DNA of 64,000 nucleotides from Hepsetus odoe. Its lineage: Eukaryota; Chordata; Actinopteri; Characiformes; Hepsetidae. Below, one piece after another: positions 63,780 through 64,000 of this stretch. The stretch covers positions 19,897,132 to 19,961,131 of the forward strand of contig CM029386.1 of the NCBI GenBank assembly GCA_017165825.1, read 5' to 3'. Every line of letters starts with the position of its first letter. Position 1 is the stretch's first letter. A program made the position numbers and the translations under genes. The notes beneath the pieces were generated by a model, which had not been told where the DNA came from, searched no databases, and worked only from the letters and a program-made list of their open reading frames with translations.

Positions 63780-64000
63780 TGTGAAAGTGAAGTGAAAGTG
63801 ACTATTCTTGTCAGTACAGCACACAGTGAACCACAATGAAATTGGACCTCTGCATTTAACCCATGCAAATACCGTGCAGCAGTGGGCAGCTATGAAAGCA
63901 CCCACAATCTTCCAATCCAGGGCCAACTCCCCAGTCGCCAGTGGTGCTGCAGGAGGCAGCTTTTAAAAGCGCCCGGGAGCAGTGACGGGGACGGTACCTT
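63780..64000 (-). repeat. SINE family A, cut by window end
   Basis: Reverse copy with tail gtgaaagtgaagtgaaagtg. It appears rearranged or doubled: gcagtgggcagc and then gcaggaggcagc with gagcagtgacggggacggta. It continues past the window. Confidence 0.78.

Overview
This is a vertebrate, almost certainly teleost, nuclear genomic window. It holds intron-rich genes with GT-AG splicing, five recognisable vertebrate orthologues, dense tRNA-derived SINEs, Tc1-like remnants, LINE 3' ends and very abundant CA/TG microsatellites. The species cannot be fixed from the sequence.

Layout, left to right. (1) esf1, minus strand, 5' part only: the coding exons run off the left edge. (2) ndufaf5, plus strand, head-to-head with esf1 across a compact promoter. 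It is complete in 11 coding exons and encodes 341 aa. (3) kif16b, minus strand, tail-to-tail with ndufaf5. I traced 31 coding exons in one continuous frame (1370 aa: kinesin motor, FHA, coiled coils, C-terminal PX). (4) nup133, plus strand, head-to-head with kif16b across a promoter carrying ZNF143-like and CGCG-type sites. I traced 25 exons. They give 1136 aa only if the end of exon 1 has the sequence seen in later copies of a tandem repeat. (5) acta1 (skeletal alpha-actin), plus strand, with one non-coding and six coding exons; the coding exons sum to exactly 377 aa plus stop. (6) Near 62.56-62.79 kb, an orphan GC-rich, NRF1-site-bearing promoter with a probable non-coding first exon of a gene continuing to the right.

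The first two genes plus kif16b correspond to human 20p12 neighbours (ESF1-NDUFAF5 ... KIF16B), and nup133-acta1 corresponds to human 1q42 (NUP133-ACTA1). The window therefore joins two human-separate blocks. The products work in unrelated processes: pre-rRNA processing, complex I assembly, endosome transport, nuclear pore and sarcomere.

The most unusual part is 33.9-39.6 kb. The first introns of the divergent pair kif16b and nup133 are both large AC/TG-rich minisatellites that begin right at the exon 1 splice donors. In nup133 the repeat unit contains the end of coding exon 1 plus its donor, repeated about 19 times. In kif16b the whole coding exon 1 occurs twice, 611 bp apart, one copy intact and one degraded. 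This could be real array biology or a noisy long-read consensus, and the sequence alone cannot decide.
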